Positions 60,801 through 64,000 of a stretch of DNA of 64,000 bases are shown piece after piece. The stretch is from Motiliproteus sp965230735. Its GTDB lineage: Bacteria; Pseudomonadota; Gammaproteobacteria; Pseudomonadales; Balneatricaceae. The notes under the pieces are model-generated. The model was not told where the DNA came from. It worked only from the letters and a program-made list of their open reading frames with translations, and searched no databases. How positions within the stretch are numbered: position 1 is the stretch's first letter; each line of letters begins with the position of its first letter. The stretch is taken from positions 2,542,001-2,606,000 of the forward strand of contig NZ_OZ246016.1 in assembly GCF_965230735.1 (NCBI RefSeq), written 5' to 3'. The translations under genes were made by a program, and so were the position numbers.

Positions 60801-61638
60801 TGTGGGTCAGCTCGTGGGCGATCAGACGCTTGCCGGTGTCGCTGTCGGGTTGATATTGGTTGTCGCCGAAAAACAGATGATTGCGGTAGGCAAAAGCCTT
60901 GGCGCTCAAGCGCTTGTTCAGCCGGGCCGACTGGCTGTCGCGGTGGATGCGGATAGCGCTGAAGTCGGCATTGAAACGTGGTTCCATAAAGCGCCGTACC
61001 GACAACGGCAGCGGCTCTCCGGCACCGGTGGCACTGTTGATCTCGGCCTGTAGATTGGCGGATAGATTGACGCCGCCTTCGGCCTTGGCGGCGACTCTAG
61101 CATCGGCGGTTTGAGCTTCCATTGTTGAGCTGCGCTGCAGGGATTCCTCCTCTTCCTCCTCAGCTTGACGCTGCAGACTGCTTTGATGCTCGTTATCGAC
61201 TCGCCGCTGAAGGCTCTCTTCCTGTTCGGTGTCGGCCTGCCGTTGCAGTTCCTCTTCCTGCTCACCATCAGCTTGATGCTGGAGTTCCTCTTCTTGTTCA
61301 GAATCGGTCTGACGTTGCAGCTCTTCTTCCTGTTCTCCATCGCTCTGGTGCATCAGGCTGTCGCTTTGAGAACGGTAGCGGAAAACCTGTCCGGCCCCCT
61401 GAGGGACGGCAGTGATCCGGCTGTCGGGTAGCTGCATCCGCATGACGTTATCGGCGTTGCGGTCGGCCTCTTTCTCTGCCGGGTCGTTTGGCGATGATAC
61501 CCGGGTCGATTTCAGCGCAGCCCGGACCAGACCGGGCTGAACCTTATCGCCGTCTTTAACTGCGGCGGCGCGCAGCAGGGTGGCGGATTGGTCCGAACGA
61601 ACCCGGGTGGCTGAGCGGGGGAGCTTGCTAGGCTGCAT
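57880..61638 (-). CDS. eCIS-associated DUF4157 giant protein with C-terminal HNH-type nuclease (probable effector/cargo)
   Basis: The 1252-residue protein is probably the payload of the adjacent contractile injection system. In order it has the lead-in DPAEKEADRNADNVMRM (52-68) typical before DUF4157; six 12-residue acidic repeats (97-168); the DUF4157/eCIS-core domain (about 205-290) with an intact metalloprotease-like H275-E-L-T-H279; a Ser/Pro/Gln-rich linker (285-345); and a long alpha-helical region of hydrophobic and arginine-rich amphipathic helices (about 350-1000) with an internal duplication 139 residues apart. A C-terminal domain (about 1090-1252) ends in EIHHLLPLDFGGTNN with H1200, H1201, N1211/N1212 and H1223, an HNH-endonuclease pattern. 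Its ATG overlaps the ATPase stop (TGATG). No immunity gene follows. Nuclease activity is inferred. Confidence 0.88.
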   Translation of the reverse strand: MQPSKLPRSATRVRSDQSATLLRAAAVKDGDKVQPGLVRAALKSTRVSSPNDPAEKEADRNADNVMRMQLPDSRITAVPQGAGQVFRYRSQSDSLMHQSDGEQEEELQRQTDSEQEEELQHQADGEQEEELQRQADTEQEESLQRRVDNEHQSSLQRQAEEEEEESLQRSSTMEAQTADARVAAKAEGGVNLSANLQAEINSATGAGEPLPLSVRRFMEPRFNADFSAIRIHRDSQSARLNKRLSAKAFAYRNHLFFGDNQYQPDSDTGKRLIAHELTHSIQQGAAPRQSRAAQTATASKASISGDRSQSSFGSSIQSSPPNSQPSSDASPPLQRTVEVTLRSQPRVQRLGIGDALDYFADKAHHIPGFRMFTLLLGINPINRSRVEHSAANLLRALVEFLPGGHLITQALDNHGVFTRVAGWVNERLASLAITGGAIRNAVMNFLNPLGWRDIFDLGGVWQRAKRIFTEPIGRIIRFVRGLMSGILGFIKQAILMPLAQLASRTRGWDLLCAVLGRNPVTGQPVERNAENLIGGFMRLIGQQEVWENIKRANAIPRAWAWFQGALAGLLGFVGRIPQLVINALNALGVAELLNLPGIFVRIARSFAGFVLRFIRWAGQQVIGLLRIIFEVVAPGLMPFLRRARGAFGTIIRDPVGFIRNLVRAGILGFRRFSENFLGHLRTSLLNWLTGTLAGTGVYLPQSFSLRELIKFVLSVLGLTWQNIRRKLVKAVGETAVAAMERGFSLVKTLITEGPAALWQKIRASLTNLRQLVLERIMNFVAVRIVQAAVIRLVSMLNPVGAFVQAILAIYNSIMFFVERLRTLVQVARSVINSIVAIAAGRIRPAAARVERAMAGALTLVISFLARLMGLGNASRVIGSIIDRIRQPIDRALNRAVGWIVTQARRLGRFVAQAGVPRDPQQRLRRGLDAAKRVVTRLPRNELGEALIRRALALIKTRYGFEVLEPRVRNNRWWVYGRINPEAEADTGMATNDASPEQAAAALPDQIDILDNSNTVQIQNYSRSRRSGAVMQSLYSGRHITLNQVRFIQNGNQTTQSLGSGQPVNYSIAAANGDYAPPPRITGIVDSSNPEEAASYNGHRHAFERVKRRWWRGLDRGDAKIQRLIDRGWVLPGNKRGLQGGTTKWRYIHGLFNEEEKRRYGDRPKRKAEMLHAFDSQPNRYRVSEFYRRWDQRIGEQTEIHHLLPLDFGGTNNQTFIPLSRDKHTKNANSIHLAFWNPLKRWLVGLRGQTGPN
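61135..61350 (-). repeat. Six tandem 36-bp coding repeats (12-residue units) in the DUF4157 protein
   Basis: Residues 97-168 are six head-to-tail copies of a unit like HQADGEQEEELQ. They are HQSDGEQEEELQ, RQTDSEQEEELQ, HQADGEQEEELQ, RQADTEQEESLQ, RRVDNEHQSSLQ and RQAEEEEEESLQ. The first four are closest and the last two have diverged. The tract is acidic and probably helical. Acidic LQ-ended repeats before DUF4157 are often seen in this class of protein. Confidence 0.93.
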
Positions 61639-63017
61639 CAGATCCGCCTGCCTTCTTTGGCGAACTCCCGTTTCAGCCCCTGTTCAATATCGAACTGGCT
61701 GATCCGGGTGGTCCGGCGGCTGATCGCGGCCAGACTACAATGGCGCACTACGTTCATGATGGTGCCGCCCGACACCTCGTAGCGTTCGGCAATCAATCCC
61801 AGATCGACGTCGGGGTCGAAATCCACTTTGCTGGAGAACGACTGACGCCAGATCTTCAAACGCTCAGAAGCTGCCGGCATCGGGAAGGAGATCAGGTTTT
61901 GAAAACGGCGGATAAAGGCATCGTCAATGTTGGTTTTGAGGTTGGAGGCGAGGATGACCACGCCGTGAAAGTCCTCGATCCGTTGCAGCAGATAACTGAC
62001 CTCCTGGTTGGCATAACGGTCGCGGGAGTCGTCGACCTGGGTGCGCTTGCCGAACAGCGCGTCGGCCTCGTCGAAGAACAGGATCCACTCCTTGTTCTCG
62101 GCGGTGTCAAAGATCCGGGCCAGGTTCTTTTCGGTCTCGCCGATATATTTAGAAACCATCAGGCTCAAATCGATCTTGTAGGTATCCCGTCCACAGTAGT
62201 GGCCCAGCAGGCTGGCCGAGAGGGTTTTACCGGTTCCCGGCGAGCCGTGGAACAGCGCCGTATAGCCGGGTGTCAGTCGGTCTTCCATCTGCCAGTCATC
62301 CATCAGTACGTCTCTGTACTTGACCCAGTCGGCGATCTCCTGCAACTGGGCCAGCACCAGTTGCGGCAGGATCAGCTGCTCCCAGCGTCGTTTGGTGCTG
62401 ATCTTGCGCGCCGGGAAGTCGGCATTGAAGGCCGGCTTGAACGGGCAACCGGTGGTCAGATGGTCCTGAATATCCTTCGGCATGGTCAGCGCTGCGCTGG
62501 TCCAGGGCTCCTGCGGGCCCAGTGAGTGGGACTGGATCAAGCCCCGGCGGAACAGCTCGGAACCCGGCTCCAGGTAGGGATTGGCCTTGAAACGCTCCTC
62601 CAGCGCATCGCCGGCCAGTAGAAACAGGGCGGTTTCGATGCTGGGTAGAAACCCGCCGTGACCTTGGGACTGCAAACCACCGAATTCGGTATGGCCGCGT
62701 TCGGTAAGCTTGTTGCGGGCGAACAGTACGTCGAGCATCTGTGGACGCACATAGGGGGTGATCACCAGCACCAGAATCAACCGTTGAGCCGGCTCGAGGC
62801 GGAGCTTTTCGATCAACCGGGTCAGATTGGCGTTTGCAGGCAATGACGGCGGCGGTAGTCTGTCGAAACGAAAATGTAACGGCTCAGTATCGCTGTAGAA
62901 ATACGCTTCGAGGCGGGCCTCCAGGATCTGGGCCAGCCACTGCAGCTCCTGCTCCAGAGCCTCAGCGTTGAGGCGGGGCTGTTTCACCAGCGCACATGAA
63001 TCGGTTGCGGCAGCCAT
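61638..63017 (-). CDS. AAA+ ATPase of the contractile injection system (Afp15-like)
   Basis: In eCIS loci such as Afp and PVC this ATPase is needed for particle assembly or cargo loading. From ATG 63015-63017 the protein is 459 residues. The N-terminal helical region (1-230) is specific to the eCIS subgroup (LDVLFARNKLTERGHTEFGG). The AAA+ core has Walker A GSPGTGKT at 258-265 (Lys264), Walker B ILFFDEADALFGKRTQ (D316/E317), sensor Asn359 (LASNLKTNIDDAFIRR) and arginine fingers R370/R371. It overlaps the tape-measure gene by 34 bases and touches the effector gene. A 56-codon upstream frame extension inside the tape-measure gene was dropped. Confidence 0.92.
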   Translation of the reverse strand: MAAATDSCALVKQPRLNAEALEQELQWLAQILEARLEAYFYSDTEPLHFRFDRLPPPSLPANANLTRLIEKLRLEPAQRLILVLVITPYVRPQMLDVLFARNKLTERGHTEFGGLQSQGHGGFLPSIETALFLLAGDALEERFKANPYLEPGSELFRRGLIQSHSLGPQEPWTSAALTMPKDIQDHLTTGCPFKPAFNADFPARKISTKRRWEQLILPQLVLAQLQEIADWVKYRDVLMDDWQMEDRLTPGYTALFHGSPGTGKTLSASLLGHYCGRDTYKIDLSLMVSKYIGETEKNLARIFDTAENKEWILFFDEADALFGKRTQVDDSRDRYANQEVSYLLQRIEDFHGVVILASNLKTNIDDAFIRRFQNLISFPMPAASERLKIWRQSFSSKVDFDPDVDLGLIAERYEVSGGTIMNVVRHCSLAAISRRTTRISQFDIEQGLKREFAKEGRRI

Positions 63018-64000
63018 AGCAGTTTCACCGTTTCGATTGAGAAAGGCAGTTGGTCTAGCAGTACATCCATACCCTGGCGTTCGATCCAGAGTTGCCACTG
63101 TTGCTCCTGTTGGCGGATCAGCCCTTGGCGTTGCAGAAAAGCCTGCCGCAGGCCGTTGGCAGAGGTGCTCTTCAACCCGCTCCAATGGCTCAACAGGGAG
63201 TCGAGCAACAGGTCCAGCTCGGTGATCAGCTCGGGAGGCAGCGATTGCTCGTCGATCAGCAGCAACGAATCCGGATCAAGAGCCAGTAGCACCTTGATCC
63301 AGCCCAGCTGGTGTTCCGGCAGATGCTGCTGACCGGTGGCCAGGTAGATCAGCGCTTTGGCGGCAAGCGCTGTGTTGTGCCGTTTTAGCTGCTGGTTCGT
63401 GTCCAGCCAGCTCATCCGCTCGAACAAACGGGGTAGATAGGGGGCCAGCAGAATCAACCCGGCAAAGCTGACCCGGCAGCTGGGTGTTTCGAGTCGTTGC
63501 TGCTTGGTAGCCGCGGTTACAGAGGATGATCTGGCGGGGTTTGTGGCTGGCTCTGACGCGGATGTTTGCGGCAACAAGTCGTAGTGTCGGAGTCGCTGTT
63601 CCAGCTGCCGTTGCTGGGAGGGCGAGAGCCGCAGCTGTTGCAGAATCTGCTCAAACTGTAGATTGGTAAGTCCCGGTAAAGAAAGGCCGGGCGTAGGCAG
63701 CGCTTGTGGGGGAGCCACCGCGGCAAGGACCAGTGCGCCCTGCTGTGGGCTGATCAGCTCCCCCTTGGAGGCCAGTTGCCGCAGGGATTGGAGTAATGCG
63801 GTTTGCGATCGTTTTTGATCGGGATCGCCGAGGGCCTGCTGCCAGGTGGCAGACCTGTTAGTGCCGAGCAACAACTGTAGCAGGCGGACCCAGGCCTCGA
63901 ATCGCTCGAGCCGAGGCATCAGGGTGTTAAGGCTTTGGGGGTTATCAAGCAGGGGTAGCCAGCGTTGCTCCGGTCGTTCGTTCTCTGACAGGTACCAGGG
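62984..64000 (-). CDS. Contractile injection system tape-measure protein, C-terminal part (start beyond window)
   Basis: The frame is open from the right edge to the stop at 62984 (338 residues), so the protein begins outside the window. An internal ATG at 63919 is not the start, because protein-like sequence (PWYLSENERPEQRWLPLLDN) precedes it. The C-terminal 150 residues match the CIS tape-measure family: SFAGLILLAPYLPRLFERM, ALIYLATGQQHLPEHQLGWI, LLDSLLSHWSGLKSTSANGL, RQAFLQRQGLI and the ending LLWLPQPIHVRW. A Ser/Ala/Thr-rich linker lies near 63520-63570. In Afp-type clusters the tape measure is directly followed by the ATPase, as here. Confidence 0.9.
   Translation of the reverse strand, partial: PWYLSENERPEQRWLPLLDNPQSLNTLMPRLERFEAWVRLLQLLLGTNRSATWQQALGDPDQKRSQTALLQSLRQLASKGELISPQQGALVLAAVAPPQALPTPGLSLPGLTNLQFEQILQQLRLSPSQQRQLEQRLRHYDLLPQTSASEPATNPARSSSVTAATKQQRLETPSCRVSFAGLILLAPYLPRLFERMSWLDTNQQLKRHNTALAAKALIYLATGQQHLPEHQLGWIKVLLALDPDSLLLIDEQSLPPELITELDLLLDSLLSHWSGLKSTSANGLRQAFLQRQGLIRQQEQQWQLWIERQGMDVLLDQLPFSIETVKLLWLPQPIHVRW

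Noticed and set aside
61135..61350. 36-bp periodic repeats that might suggest a CRISPR-like array
   Set aside because: The repeats are contiguous with no spacers and are in frame within a clear coding sequence.
63018..63185. 56-codon N-terminal extension of the eCIS ATPase
   Set aside because: It runs inside the tape-measure coding sequence, and the ATG at 63017 is closer to the conserved region with a GGTGA tract upstream.
63919..63919. ATG at 63917-63919 as the start of the tape-measure gene
   Set aside because: The frame stays open with protein-like sequence to the window edge, and tape-measure proteins need more N-terminal sequence.

Overview
The window is about 57% G+C by eye and dense with genes. 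It reads as the chromosome of a gammaproteobacterium related to Pseudomonas and the Oceanospirillales. This rests on conserved gene blocks: aat-trxB-ftsK-lolA-rarA-crcB-serS; HAD phosphatase-sppA-maf-yceD-rpmF-plsX-fabD-fabG-acpP-fabF-pabC-mltG-tmk-holB-pilZ-tatD; tusDCBE next to a BI-1 family protein; and uvrC-pgsA-tRNA(Gly-Cys-Leu). The species cannot be named from the sequence alone.

Layout: 1-8.2 kb holds housekeeping genes (aat cut by the left edge, trxB, ftsK, lolA, rarA, crcB, serS). 8.4-14 kb holds a Sel1-repeat protein, two transporters, nfuA and a DAHP synthase. 14-20.4 kb is a two-gene AddAB-like helicase/nuclease pair. 20.6-25 kb holds an SH3/coiled-coil membrane protein, dsbD, a small hydrolase operon and a divergent region with a perfect CRP/Vfr-type palindrome. 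24.5-39 kb is the long fatty-acid and envelope block, running into tatD, a radical SAM gene, DUF1285 and yjbQ. 39-49.5 kb mixes cheW, glyoxylate/hydroxypyruvate genes (hyi, two 3-hydroxyisobutyrate-dehydrogenase-family reductases, an aminotransferase), the tusDCBE tRNA-thiolation operon, truC, mtnN and a two-receiver regulator with a degenerate first receiver. 49.7-52.7 kb is uvrC-pgsA and three tRNAs with a near-consensus promoter.

After the tRNAs the content becomes accessory: a SLAC1/TehA-like channel, an alpha/beta hydrolase, a KfrA-like coiled-coil protein, two genes of unknown function and a GacA/UvrY-like regulator that is not next to uvrC, where it usually lies. From 57.9 kb to the right edge, on the minus strand, is the end of an extracellular contractile injection system (eCIS, a phage-tail-like particle). 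It comprises the C-terminal part of a tape-measure protein, its AAA+ ATPase (Afp15-like) and a 1252-residue DUF4157 protein ending in an HNH-type nuclease motif. The three genes overlap or touch and form one transcription unit. The last gene is best read as the cargo or effector of the particle. The sheath, tube, baseplate and fibre genes should lie just beyond the right edge.

No insertion sequence, integrase, CRISPR array or rRNA was seen. No stretch over 300 bases lacks a gene. The longest gaps are 49472-49742, where I see nothing specific, and 52668-52915, an AT-richer leader with no clear signal. Starts were moved from the longest possible ORF where a ribosome binding site, family N-terminus or operon overlap supported it.
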